Source: Physella acuta (lineage: Eukaryota > Mollusca > Gastropoda > Physidae). From it: 64,000 nucleotides of DNA. Made by a program: the position numbers and the translations under genes. Position 1 is the first letter of the stretch; each line of letters starts with the position of its first letter. The stretch lies in the NCBI RefSeq assembly GCF_028476545.1, contig NW_026731670.1, forward strand, positions 166,001 through 230,000, written 5' to 3'. Below the pieces are notes generated by a model, which was not told the DNA's origin, did no database searches, and saw nothing but the letters and a program-made list of their open reading frames with translations. Shown piece by piece: positions 12,221-27,596 of this stretch.

Positions 12221-14089
12221 GTAGGTATATTTATATTTAGATCTACACATATACTTACATATATAAATAAATATACACATTTAAGCTAATTAAACAAACT
12301 GCTCAAAAGATGTATTTCAACTGAAGACTATATAATGTATAAATCAAACCACTCAGCAAGAGAGTAGAAGAGTGTGTGTTGTATTAGCCAAACAAAGCAT
12401 TCTAACAGAGAAATTTGATGCAAATATACTCATAAAATTATTTTCAACACTATAATAATTCTTAAATCTAAAATAAAATATCAATTAAATAAATAATTTT
12501 TTTTTCTTACAATAACATGTATTTCGTGTTGTATCGTTTAGTTCATAACCATCATAACATTCACAAGCAAAACTTCCTTCAGTGTTTCTACATTTCTGGT
12601 CACAATTATTCAAGTCTTTTACTTCACATTCGTTAATGTCTGAAATTATAGTATAAATTAAATTAACTTTCAAAAAAACATTTTGTTTTTAAAATATTTT
12701 GATTTTCAAAAATTTTAAAAGTTTAATCTATTACATAATTGGTTTATACAAATTTAACACAAAAAAATGTGTCTACACAGAACATATGGTTTTATACTTT
12801 TTTAAACGTACCATAACATTTGGTTCCTTTTGGTTTGAAACCTTTATCACAAGAACATAAAAAGCTACCAATTGTATTTGTGCAAATATGATCACAAGGA
12901 AAACCATCACACTCATTTATGTCTGGAAAATAAAAGTTGATAATTATATTTTTTACATCTTAAGCATTATACAAGACTGTGGTTAAATTTGTGAATGTAG
13001 CACGTATATAAATTGTATGCATCATTTTTTTCACTACACTATGTCTTAAAATTGATTTTTCCATATACTAGACTTGCACAACCCATCATGCTGCATAGTT
13101 TTAATAGGTTTTGCAACATTCTATTCATAAAACTAGATCATTGGATAATTTATTGTTTTTTTAACACTTTTGATTAATTAATTAAAATTGATACTTTCTT
13201 ATGTAGGCTATTTGATACCTGTGCACGAGTTGTTAGTTTTATTTTGAACAAATCCATCAAAGCACTGACAGTCATATGAACCAGGCGTGTTGGTACACTT
13301 AGAATTTGAAGGGCAGGGAAAATTTAAATACGAGCATTCATCTTGATCCTTCTCACACCATTTTCCTGACCAGCCATTTTTACATTTACATCCTTCAATA
13401 CTATCACATCTCTCTGTGCCCATGGTGCTACAGTTACAAGTTGTGGCACAGTTCTCTCCCCAGTGGTAGCCATCACATTCTTATATCATGTAAAATAATT
13501 CATATTATTGCTATTGTATAATTTAGATTTTCTTCCCTAATCAGAAAATTTAAAAAACTTGTTGCTATTGCCAGTTAATAAATTTATTCTTTATTATATA
13601 AACTGATTAGGAAAAAAGAAACATTTAAAATATCTGATAATCAAATGATTCATTAAAAACAGAAGACTAATTTCCTTACCAAAAAATCATTTATATTTCA
13701 AAAACAATATAAATTCTAGTTTCATAATTTAAAAAATAAAAAGGTAAAATAAAGCATGTGACTTTATTATTATTTTAATAAGAAGAAGATGCTTACGTAA
13801 GCAAGTTGTTTTATCATTCTGTAATTTGAATCCAATTTGACAGGAACACTTGTAAGTCCCAGGTGCATTTTCACAAGATTGTGAACATTGGCTTATATTT
13901 GCATTACATTCATCAACATCTAACATAAGCATTAAAAAGTAAAATAAAACCATTTTAAATGCAGCATAAGAACAAGGTAATACATCAAATCACCAAAATC
14001 ACCTAGTAAATTAAGAAAGAACAATTTTTCATACAAAACTCATGCAATAACTAGCATACTTTATAGACCTATAATCCTTTAATAATAAT

Positions 14090-14175
<86 letters not shown>

Positions 14176-17100
14176 CATTCATAGATATTTTTATAATATA
14201 TTTCAAAAATGGAAAAAATGTGTACACAAAAAGTTTAAAATATGAAAATTTTTATAGGCATTGAAATTCCTTAGAGTTTATAAACAAATATCAAATTTAT
14301 TTTTAACCCAGCATATTTAACTTAAAGTTGTATGCTTGGAGCATGAATAAGAATGATACCTCTTTTTTATCATGATATTTTTTTCTCAATCATGCAGTTT
14401 TCAATAAAATCATACTTATATTAATACCATTTTTTAAATTGCTGAATTACCTTTCAGCATTTTTTCATAATTTATAAACTTACCAATACAATCATACTTA
14501 TTAGTACTGAGTACATATCCGTTTCCACAAAAACACTGAGCTTCATCATCCACAATAGTACATCCAAAAGAACAGTTTAGGTAAAAGTTGATGCAGGGAT
14601 CCAAAACTTGACAAATTTATTTTGAAAAATTTAAATTGTAATTATAATGCAGAACATAACAATTAACATATAATGAAAGGAATAATATAATATAATATCA
14701 TAATATAATATTAAGGACGATTGATTGCAAGTACAGTAAATTTGTTTTTAAAAGCTTGCTTTCATTGTATACAAACAATTTATGTTTTATAACTTCTCTT
14801 AGAAGTATTTTATTAAAATAACCTTCTTTGACACATGTTTTCCTGTTGTCTTCAAGTTTGTATCCCACAGCACATTCACAGAAGCTGCTGCCTACAACAT
14901 TAACACAGATCTGTTGGCAGCCAGATGCATCATTTGCACATTCATTAACATCTGTTGATGAATTAGTAATTAGATATAGTTACTGTCAAAGTGACATGTT
15001 CTGTTGTTCTCAGCCAGCTGTTATAGGTTTAATAGTCCAATACAAGTAATGTAACCAACACACAAAAACCAACTACATCTGGATTATTCTTCAAATGCAC
15101 ACTATTCCATAGCAAACATAATCTTGATTTTAGAAACCCTACTTTTATCCCATAACATGGACAACAGGATTTTTCAAAATGTATACAATTAGGAAAATAT
15201 ATATTACACCTTCATAGGCCTTTTATACATTGTTCGGTTACAATTTAGGAGTAATACAACTGCAGAAATAAAAAAAAAATTTCATTTTGCTTATAAAGAA
15301 AAACTTTACCTTGACAAGTCCCATTAGATAACTTTGTATAGCCATTGTCACACTCACAAACAAAAGAGCCCAATGTATCAAAGCACAATTGAGTACAGTT
15401 ATTCAGCAAAGGATTGCTACATTCATTAATATCTGTGAATAGGTATTGGGAAATTTCACATAATTAAACACGACCAATTTCCTGATTCAATAAACACAGA
15501 CTAAGTTATTGAAAGTACATTCTATTGAGAAACGAAATCATACTTCATCTTTTCTCTGACTAATGTTAGCACCAGGACCATGTGGCAGAGTACTAGACTA
15601 CTAAGTTAAAATTCTTGAGTTCGGATCCAGGTATAGTGTCTGTAGGACGTCTCTGATGGGTACCAGACTCACGTTAGGGAAAGTATTGGTGGCTGGGCAT
15701 AGTCCTTAACACAATATCCCCCTGTATGCTAATGTCATTGAAACAGATGAACTCTACTTAATCTGCCAATTGTGTCTTGGTCATAAACAGGAAAAGAATG
15801 ATGATTATCAGCTCAATGCGAAGCAATCTATAATCCCCTGAACCTTTAAAGTACCCATTAAAAAAGGATTGACAGAGGGTAATCATATAGTTTTTGCTAA
15901 CCAAACTCCTGAATTTGGGACCTTTATGTGTGTAATCTACTTCAAAAACATTAAGGATTATGCTACACAATTATAAGTATTAGCTACTTAGACAAAGACA
16001 ATTAATATATGTTGCCAAAGCAACAAAATATGACAATATATTCTCAAATTGATTCCATGTTAAAAAATTGTATTTAGACTATGGCAAAAATGTATCTAAT
16101 TATATTTGACTTACTGACACATTGAAAACATGTATCTAATTATATTTGACTTACTGACACAAGTTCCGTTAATATCTTCATACCCGGCTGGGCAATCACA
16201 AGAATAACTTCCAATTGTATTAGTACAATAGTGGTCAGGTAAGCACATGTTAGGCTTTAAACATTCATTCACGTCAACATCACATTCTGTCCCTTTCCAG
16301 TTGTTCTGACAAATGCATCCTTTCACATTATCACATCCTATAGCTCGTCCTTTACACTGACAAGTGCTCTTGCAGTTCTCTCCATATTTGTTCCCAACAC
16401 ATGCTTGTACAAGTTAGAAATTTCAACATTACAACAAAAACCTGAATGGTTCCTCTAAAAACAAAGTTCCAATTATATAAAAAAAAAATAAGTAAAATAG
16501 TAATGTCTAAAAAAAATGACTCTATATATAAAAAAATAACAATCCATACATACCATCACAAGAACGGTTGTCATTTGAATTCAAACTGTACCCATTAAAA
16601 CAGGAACAATTAAAAGTTCCAATACTGTTATGACATATCTGAGAGCAGTAGTTTTCTTTACACTCATCGATATCTAAAGTTTGAAAAAATAAAAAAAATG
16701 TTAATAGATTTTCAATTTAGATTTAGGTTTAAATAAATATTCATCAAAATATTATTTTCATTTTTAAATATAATATTAAAAACAATTTTTTACTAAACAT
16801 TGATGATAGAGAAGATTAGTTTAATAAAGTTATGGATGTTTTTTTTGACATTATTTTACCTTCACAAGAAACATTATCAGTTTTCTTAAGTTGGAATCCA
16901 GAAGGACAAAAACATTCTGGACCATTAGTGCTATTTCTACAGTTGAAGCTGCAATTCTTGTTCATTAGTTTACATGGGTCTGAAGGAAATATAGATAAAA
17001 TGAAGAGCTAATTAAAAACAAATTGATTGTTTTTAGATTTACATTTTTTTAGCAAATAAATAAACAGCTGTCATTTGTCTAAGTGTTTGTAATACATCAT

Positions 17101-20100
17101 GTCAACACCTAAGGTTCGTTTAGTAAAGACTTATGTAATTTATCATGATGAGCGCTTTTCAGAAAATTTGATGCAGTTTTAAAAATGAGGGAAAAACCTG
17201 ATGGATGAGAAATTCAGTTTGTTAAAACATAATGACATCATAACTGACAACACTATGTTGAACTACTCTATTCAGCAAGCCATGTAAAAAGGTGAGTCAA
17301 TGTTAAATGTATGGAAAGCTAAATATACATTTCTTTTTATCAGTTCTGGGTATTTTTTAAAAATCAAAACCAAGTGATTGAGAAAAAATTCCATTGTATT
17401 TGATCACTTGTTTAAATGATCTTTAAGCATAATTAGGTCTGAGGTATTGTGAACACTCTAATGAAATTTCATGGGAATTCAAAACGCTATAGTAAACAAA
17501 AAAACAGCAAGAAAGAATTGTTTATAATGTAACAAATTGTAAATATACTATAAGTCCCTCTTTTACTTTGAAATAGCAAACTTTCATGACTTAGCATAGA
17601 TGTAATAGTCTGTACGGTCTTATGTGTTTTTTATTATACAAATCATTCACTAATAAAATTAATGTCACAATGTCCTAACAACAAAAATATCATACCTCAC
17701 TATATTTTTAATTCAAACAAAGAAAGTTAATATATTATAACGCTACCAAAATTAGAAACAAATCCTGCTTCCTATACAACCAAAAAACACTTTATTATTT
17801 TAAATAATTTAAAACGTTTTATTTTTACAATAAGAAATATTATAAATTTAGCTAACCTGTCTCAGTTCTTTCACATTTTCCACTTTTTCTATTAAAACCA
17901 GGCAGACATGTACAATTGAAACTGCCTAAAGTATTAACACAAATTTGATCACAGTTGTGTAGCCTTTCTGTGCATTCATTGATATCTAAAAAAACATGAG
18001 AAAGATAGATTTAAATTTCAAAATGAATTTTTTAAAATAATAAAACACTATAAATATTTAAACCTTCACCTGAACCCCACCTTGAATCAGAACTTCAACA
18101 TGAACTTTAATTAGAATATCAACATGAACATGAACCTGAACACAAACCTCAAACTAAACCCTATCATAACCTGAACCTGAACTTCTGAAAATGAATATAA
18201 ACCTGAAAACCTGAATCTAGACCTGACCCTGAACCTTCTAAAACTATCCCTATCTTTAACAGTATTAACCCTAACCTTAAGCATATAGGATTATTTCATT
18301 TGTACTGTTAAAATAAATTCATTAGACTCTATTTCTATTATTTTTGTTTTGGTTTGTGGTTCTATATTAGTGCGGTTTGTCTGTTTGTCTATTTATACAT
18401 ATACTTTTCATTAATAAAGCGGATACTTTTGTGATCAGAGATGTCATTCTGTTTGTGCATAATTTCCAACATTTTAATTTTACTTTAATTTTGAATAATT
18501 CATATACTTTCCTCTAATTTACATGTCAAATTTAATAACAAATATGTTAGATTTTTTAACATAAGAACATGTTTCTTGATGTTTATGAATAAAGTAAAAA
18601 TGTCAACAGCAATAAAGATTTAAAAATACCAGTTTTCAGTCAGAGTTGGAAAAGTAAAATTACATAAGAAAGTTATAAATATCACTAGGATATTTTTAAG
18701 GAGATAAAGTTCTAAATAAAATTGATAGAACAAATATATGATTGCTTACCTAGACATCTAGTTGCATTGAAGTTTCTGTAACCTGGTTTGCAGTTACATT
18801 TGAAGCTTCCGATTACATTTTCACAGACAGACATGTTACTATCACAACTGGATATATTTTTACACTCATCAACATCTGTAGAAGTAAATTGAATTTTTTT
18901 TAACTCTTAAAGCATGCACCACTTGGCCTTACATGTTATAAGTTATGTAACAGTGGCTTGGGGCGCTTTAAGGATCAATGGAATATTTAATGACCTATTT
19001 TAGAAGTGTCCATGCTTTGACTCAGGTAAAACACCACTAAATCAATCCCATGTTTGAAGCTAATGAATTAGATATGTGATGGTTGGTGTCTTACAGGATC
19101 AGGAAGTTGTGATTAATGGTGTTTGTGGTCACAGTACTGCTTGACATTGTATGGTCAGTGGCATAAATTTACCAGACTTATAAATGAAACAGGGGACATT
19201 TTACAATTCAAGGTTTTTACCAGATTTGAGATGGCTTGTTAAGCTAGCTTTAAAATTTAGGATAAATATCAACTGATATTTTAATTTTTAAAAATCCATT
19301 ACAACTATCAACCTCCAACACAAATATCCATTACAAAACATCATTCATAACCCAAGAATATGTTAAGGACATTATTTAGAAATAAAATTGCGTTTGTTTT
19401 TGTGAATTTTATTTTTATCCCCCATTCACAATATATAACAATTAATGCATGTTAAACCACTTCAGCAACATATTTTACCTTCACATTTGGTTTTATTTTG
19501 ATTTAGGAGATATCCAGCTGGGCAGTTTGTGCAAGTGTATGCCGTTCCAGTCACTTGTTGCTGACTAGCTGGTGCATCAATGCAAGCTGTAGGGCATGGG
19601 TTACCCACACAGCCATCAACATCCTGATCACAGTCAACACCTTTTGATTGTGTTACAAGTTTTTATGTATTAGTTCTTAAGAGAAGAGTTTTAGAATGTG
19701 CTTAAAAAATTATCATTTATACATGAATTTTTAATGAAATAGGCAATTGTTTCTGTATAATGAAAATAGAGAAACATGCCTTAACCTAAATTTCAAATGG
19801 CTAAATGTCACAGTTTTCATTAAAAGTAGACATCAATGTACATAGATCCAGAAACATAACATAGTATCAAATAAAAATATTAAAATATATTTTTATTTTA
19901 AAATAAATGAAATGTTATTAAACAGCAAATGATCATTTAATATTCTCTTTTATGAGAATCAGCATTAAAAATGTATCAGAGAAAGTATCCAAACTGAATC
20001 ACCTACAAAAATATATCATATCAAGAACATTAAGAACGCTGGTTTGTTGTTTAATTCCCAAGTTTCAAGAGTAGACCTATTTCAAAAATTCTATGCAGAT

Positions 20101-23100
20101 AATTTATCTTTCAACAGGGCTCTTATTAAAAATGAATTATTAATTAAGAACTATCTAAGTATACTGTAATTTTAAAATAATAATAATCATAATAATCATT
20201 CAATTTATATACCTGTGTATCCAAGATCACAATTGCAAACTTCATAACTAAAATATGGATTGTTAGTTTTTCTTAGAACATTTTCTAAGCACTTTCCATT
20301 AAAATTGCAATTTGTGCAGCAAGTGATGTTAACTTGAGCTACTTCTGAACATAAGCTTTTATCATCAACTCCAGAAAATCTGTTTAAAAATAATTTTCTA
20401 TAACATTATTGTACTGCTCTTATTTTAACATTACTGTATTGTAAACAAAGCAACAGTTAAACTCTAGCTTTTTTAAACTATATTCAAAAAGAAATTAAGA
20501 AAAACAACTAAAATTTATTTTATTTTATTTTAATTTTTAAATTCATCAATTTTTTCTCCAGTTAATTCACCATCCTATATTCTTACCCTATTTGTATCAG
20601 CCCCATAGTATTTGCGAAAAACTCAAAAGTTGTTAAAGTACTCAATGCTGCTTCCCTAGTGTATCTTTGTTTTTCTTTGTAACTAACATCAGAAAAAACT
20701 TTAAACTCTGCTATCTGCCCATCAATATCAGAACCATTTATAGTTATGCTAAAAGACTGATTGTATATTATTCTGATCTGTTGTGTGATAAGTGTCACTG
20801 TCGGAGCTTGATTCGCTGTAAACAGATACACATAATCAAATAAGTATATAAATACATAAATAATTAAATGTTATAAAGTTAACAATGCCTTCTTCTTCTT
20901 CTTTGTTCTTAAAATTGTAATGTTGATCTAGATTTACTCCAACACAAGAAAGTATTATGTGTCAATTTGATGTGACATATAGGTAGTTGACTCTAATTTC
21001 AGACTGCTTTTCTGTTTGGATTTGTTTCCACCAATTTTGTCCACCCAAGAACAAACTAAGAGGCAGCAGTTGTTTGATTTTGGAGTTGTCTCTACTAGAA
21101 GAGTCTCTGTCTTCAGCTATCGAGCCTCATCTAACCGGGGGTTTGCACTCGAGACTTTTCGGTGTATCAACCACGAGCTTTACTGAGTCATCCATGCTGA
21201 CCCCATTAAAATGCAGACGCCATGCATTTTAAGAGTGATAGTACAGGCTTTTACTCATTTTTAAAATCCAATGAAATGAAATATGGTAATCTTGTTTTTA
21301 AAGAAATACTTAATTGCTTAAAATTAAAATATTTTTGTATTAATGAAGATACTATAGAAAAAACTGCAGTAATTAATGCATTACTTGATATTATAGTATA
21401 GATAAAGTATAGATAACAGTTTGATGCATAACAAGATATTGTGTTGCAAATAGGTTTTTTTTCTGCATCCCCTATATATGTATGTAAATATTAATTTTAA
21501 CATAATACTTTTATAATATATAAATAAATTAAACATTTTATCACAATCAAGTGAACTGGTATTCATTTTAAACTTTTATTTACCTGTACTAGTGGACTCA
21601 TTTTTAAATGTATCTGCAGAATTTAAACTTTTTTTGGCAATCTCCTGATTTCTTGTGGCAATAAAGTCAAACAGACAAGGAATATTATAAGCCCCACAAG
21701 CTGCTTCAGCAGCTGATTTAGCTTCAGTACTTTGTTCATCGAAAAACATAGGAATAAAGCTTGGGTCAGAAAAGGTGAAAGTATTTTGTCCATAGCCGTA
21801 TAAAAATAAGCTCTCATTTTGAGTTATAGCCCCTGAAAGGATAGTGCAAAATATTTATTGTTAATAAAATTATATAAAGATAAATAATTAATTACAATTT
21901 TGTTTTTAATGTATAGTTTTAAAATATATCTTACATGATTGCCCAAACTGGTACAATACTCTTTCTGTAGAATTATCTGGAAGTCTAGTGCCATTTTGGC
22001 AAATAAAATCATCTGTTTGGATGTTATTGAAGTTGCCTAAGAGTCCTCTTGTTGAATTTTGATATTTTTTATCCAAGGTTACAGAAAATTCAAGCATTCC
22101 TAAATTCAGGGAAACTGACAACCCAATACCTACGACAAAGAAGATTAAAATCATTAAAACATTTTAAATCATACTTATCTCTTTATATATAGGCCTTACA
22201 TATCTACTTAAAAACATAATCATTAAATATTATAGATACAATTGCTTACTATCAGGAAAAGCAACTTCTAAAGAATTATTTTGTTTTCTTAAAACCATTC
22301 CATTTTCTATAGCAATAAAATCAGGTTCTTGATATTGTGCCGAATAGTCTCGAGATTTATTCTCATAACTGGCATATATAATCATGACTGAAACAATCAA
22401 AATAATGTTTTTCAAATCAGCATGCATTTGTAACAAAATATAAAAATCAAAATCAATATTGTTGAATATGTAATGTGTTGCACAAAATAAATAGAATCTT
22501 ATGTATTCCTTTAAATTCAAATGCCTTTAATAAAGGCAACAAATTCAATAAACTAATGAAAAATAATCAAAACTAAAGTAAACATGGATTCTCAAAAAGA
22601 TAGTAAGACCTTCAACTAAATTTATGAATTATACAAGAACTATGCAGTTATGATATTATAACACGGTGGAGATCAAGTATGAGAAGTTAGAAAAAAACAT
22701 ACTCTTTCCTGATGAACTGATTTCTACTCTTAAAATATTATTATTTCCATTCTTGACAGCAAAGGCACACCAGGCAGTAGCATTTATTTCTGTTCCGTTG
22801 TTGTTTATTGCTTTGCAAGTGCGACCCTAATATTGGATACAATATGTTTGTTTGACCAGTGATACAAAATATTTTTTTAATTAATTTTTAAAAATACATG
22901 GAAACTATTCATTCTAACAATCAAGATCAATAATCAGAAGATAGCATTTTACATTCATCAAGCCCGAGAATACATTTTAATACAACACTATTGAATTATT
23001 TAAGAACATTTTTACCTGCATTATAAAATTGGCAACATTTGTGTTACTTTTTATCTCCAATATTTTATATTCTCCAAGCCCATTAAAAATGTATGGTTTC

Positions 23101-26100
23101 TGGTCCAACGTTACAATGTGTGGGTCTCCAAATAAAAATCCTGAAATATTTCTTAAACTAGTTTTACAAAGAACAACACCATTGCAAAAAAAAGCTATTA
23201 AAAATAATTTTGGAAATCTATAGGTATTACATAACTTTAAGCATTTAGAATTTAAAAAAAAATTTTGGTTCAATGTTTATTAAACCTTATATTAGAGATT
23301 ATTTTGTAGGTTGTAATAAAAATCTATATATATAATTCTCTTCATGGGGACCAAGCGAGACACAATGTAAATGCACGCCATTACTCCCGTGCTCTCAAGG
23401 CATGTAGTTACCACCCCACCTACTGGTGAGCTAAGGTTCACCCCAAATGTTTACAATCGCAGAGCCTGGTCAAATTAGTAACGGCTATTAGGGGCAGATA
23501 ATTTAGCTTTTAAACTATGTGAAACTAAGGAGAGGTAAGAAATCTGCTTGATTTTTTCATTGTTGTCCATAAACTGTCATCAAGGACGGCTACTTTCACA
23601 GTGGTGGGGGAGGGGGGGAGATGGAAGGGAGGGTAGTGTCAAATTCACTATTAAGTACTAAAAAGTAGAAAATAAAACAACTAAATAGTGGCGTATGCTA
23701 CGCTGTGGGTCAGCTCGTAATGGTAAAAAGGATAACTTTTAGTATAAGCAAAGCATGTGTTAAAGACATGTAAATTAACTTGGATTATGTATGTAAAATT
23801 TGTTATTTAAGTTAGTTTTCAATTAATTTTTTAAAACATAATTTTTCCTTATTAAATTTCAAGTTCTCCATTTTTACTTAAACATCATTTTCCTTTAATA
23901 AACTACAAGTTTTCAATTCTTACACTTTACCTCTAACCCAGTTGCTTGCAATGCATGAACCAGCAGGTCTCAACTTGTAGTAGAGTTCACACAGATTTGA
24001 CTGGCTACAGCACCATTGTTTTGGATCTAGATCATTAATTTGGTGAGATTTCGACTTGAACATGAAAGAATCAAAAGCATTATATCTCTGAAGACTTCCT
24101 GCCTGTGGTTTTGTTGTCTCAAAGATGTAAATTCCACTCAAACGATAACAACATCTCTGTAAGTTCAAAACTTATAATGTTATTAAGTTTAATAGTATAC
24201 ATCTCTTTCACAGGTTATAATACTCTGATATAATTTTATTTTGACTCTATGTTTATAACACTTTTCTTTTTAAACTACAGTTAATTTTATAATTATTACT
24301 ATTTATCATTTACATAATGCATATTAAAATACTGAATGACAACATACAAGTAATCTAGTATTGATAAAAAATATGATATTGATTTACATGAGAAGATAAG
24401 TGACTCACCCGTCCAAATTCCCCATAATTTGGCAACAAATCATAACAGTGGCCATCTTGTTGAGCAGAACTATATGTGATCCAAATTGGGCTATTTCTTG
24501 CTGCTAACTCATTACAAGGGCAGGCAGGCAGATTTAAATTATTTTTATCAATAGCTGTGAAACAGAAATGTTACAAAAATTGTAATGTTTAATTAAACAG
24601 TCTAGAAATGTTTAGTTTGTTGGTTGTTTATTTATATATGATAATTAATTGTTATGATGACTTAAATTAGTAGCTTTCATGAAGTCTTCCAAAAACTATT
24701 ACATACCAATAACTTCATTGATGGGTGTTGACAAGTACCAAGATTTGCATTTCATATTGTAGTTCTCTTGTTCTCCCACTTTAAAAAACCACACACTAAC
24801 ATTTCCTAAAATAAAAGATTTAACGCCTTATGCAATTTTTTTTTTTAGTTTTTTCAAGTTTAGTATAAAATAATAATAAAATATACTGGTTTACATTAAC
24901 CATAAATTTTTATCGGATATAAATTTTTGTGGGATAGCATAATGGTTTTTAAAAAATGAATACAGGTAAACAGTGAATAATAAGAAATAAAACCTTTTTA
25001 ATTTTAAAAAATAGTAATCTTGCCTGTGTTGCCCATGACTGTATCAAAAACATAGTAAGCTGATTTGGAGCTGTCCAAATTAATACTTCCCCATCCTGCT
25101 TCCACATTCCTTGCTGATGCAGGTTTGAGCTGCATTGCACCTTGCATATAAAAATATATAGCATATGTTGTGTAGCTATTGGAAATTATTGCACACTGAA
25201 ATGAAACCCGCTGAAACAAAGAAACAACATATAAAATAAACCATTGTGCTATTAAATAAAATTGCATTTTAACACATTTAAAAAAGAATAGATACAGATA
25301 TCAATATTTAAAGGTACATTAAATAAACAATGCTGTCATTATGCTTATACTTCAACTTTATATTTAGCAATATTTTTTATTTATGGGATAGTAGCTGTTG
25401 TATATAAAAACTATTTGTTTTGTAAATACAAAAGAAAGAAAAATATCAAACCTCATTTGAATTTCCATGGGCAGGAACTTTGACCCATGTGATAACAATA
25501 ACAGTGGTGGCATTGTACAATGAAATATTAGCATATTTATGAACATCATCATTAGCTCTAATACAAATATCACTTTTTTTACAATCATACATCTGAAAAT
25601 AAAAATGGACAAAGTACATTAATTTAGTATAAATAAGCTTGTACTTGATTAAAATAAATGAATTAATGTGCAAGAATGTAAAATAATGAGATTTGTTGTT
25701 TCCTCAAGTACAGAAGAAAATGTACTCTGGAATAAGTGAGGAAATACTATATCCTAAGGTAAATACTTACATGATAAAAGACATTCCCTTCATCTCCCTC
25801 AACAAGATCCAAATCAGTCCAGTATGGAGCCAGCAAGTGCCTGTAAGTTTTATTGCTGCTGTCCATTACTGGTAGACGTTGAGGTGAGAAGCTTGCAAAC
25901 TCTTCACCAAAGCTGATTATGCCATTCACTGATATCTGCAAAAGTTGTATGGTATGGCTTATTTAAGCTAAATATATATTAAAAATTAACAGTGGTAAGT
26001 ACAAGTTCCATTCTTAACAGATACAAAAACATTAAATATGTTTGTATATGTAGTTTTAAGACATATTACATTCATATATTATATGTAGGTTTAACCAAAA

Positions 26101-27543
26101 TATAGATTACAAATATATTAGTTCAGAATTAAATATAGACTAAGCCCTATTGTTGTACAGTTTCATTAACAATTTTTAAAACAGGTTTTTAAATAAAAAT
26201 TGAATAAGTAATATAATTCTATTGTTATATTAGATTATGTACAGTTACATCATATAAACTTGAAATCCACTAACTTACCCATATTTCATTATGTAATGTT
26301 TGTTGAAAAGGAATGTAATCCTCAATGTAGAGTTTTTGAGTGGCAAATTCATTATTTCTAGAAAGATGATTATCCATGTGTAGAATACCATAGGGGTAAG
26401 TTCCTGAAAAGATGAATGTCTTATGTTGATAGAGCTAAAATATTATTTTTTTAATATGCAAATGCACTGTAACAGAGTATTTGTATTTTTTCATTTAATA
26501 CACTCTTAACAATTTTTTCAATACATATTTTACAATTATGCCCATATACAGTCTATTAAATTTATTTATATTTTAAGTCTATTTAATTGTGTATAATTAT
26601 ATATCCGCTGAGTGCGTGCTAGAAATCTAACATTCCTTGCAGTCTAAAACTTGATCTCTTATTCAAACCGATTAATGCACTCACTTTGTTCTGCCAAGCT
26701 GAGAAAAAAAAAGGAAAAAAAAATGTATTTTCTCACATAGACACACACCACAAATGCATGCACATGCAGACACACACATGAACAAAAAGCTTTTATTTAG
26801 ATTATTCTACCATTAATGTATGTGAATTATAGAAATTGCCTAGAGCCTGCTATTTAAACAAGCTTTTTGTTTGCTCATCTACATTCCCATTAATTGCTAG
26901 TTATTTCAATGCAGGTCTTATATAACTAAACAGGTATTTTTTCTTTGCTCACCTGCATTCCCAATTATTGCTAGTTACATTAATGCAGGTCTCATATGAT
27001 TCACATAATATACAAATGCTTGGTACTGAAACAAACAAATGTCAAACAGTTTATTACAATTTTCTTCCATAAAAAGAGTTAAATATTTCACTAACAATCT
27101 TAGACCCTTACACATTTTATCCATCACCCTAACAATGTGTTATGAGAGATGATCTACTTAATGATTCTATAAGAGTCAACATTTGACAGATTTGATATGC
27201 TAGCAACATTGACTTAGTTAGTATAAGACATTCTTCCTCATTGCTTCTTTCAACTCCCAGTCAATCATAGACCATATACAATATCCTTTGACACTTTTCT
27301 AGTTTAAGATAGTTGAGTTGGACTTGGAGATTAGGGTATAGTTAAGATAGTAGAAGTAGTGTATAGTACTGTAGAGTTAGGTGTAGGAGTTGACATGTGT
27401 AAATAAAGAAACTCTTAATTTACATGTTGGTAACATGTTAATTGGATGTGTGTTCATTATTATTCATTCCACTAGAGCTTCTGCCAAGCTCATCAGAAGG
27501 GTTGATCCCCTAACCATTATATAGAGTACACTTTACAGTGTAT

Positions 27544-27596
<53 letters not shown>

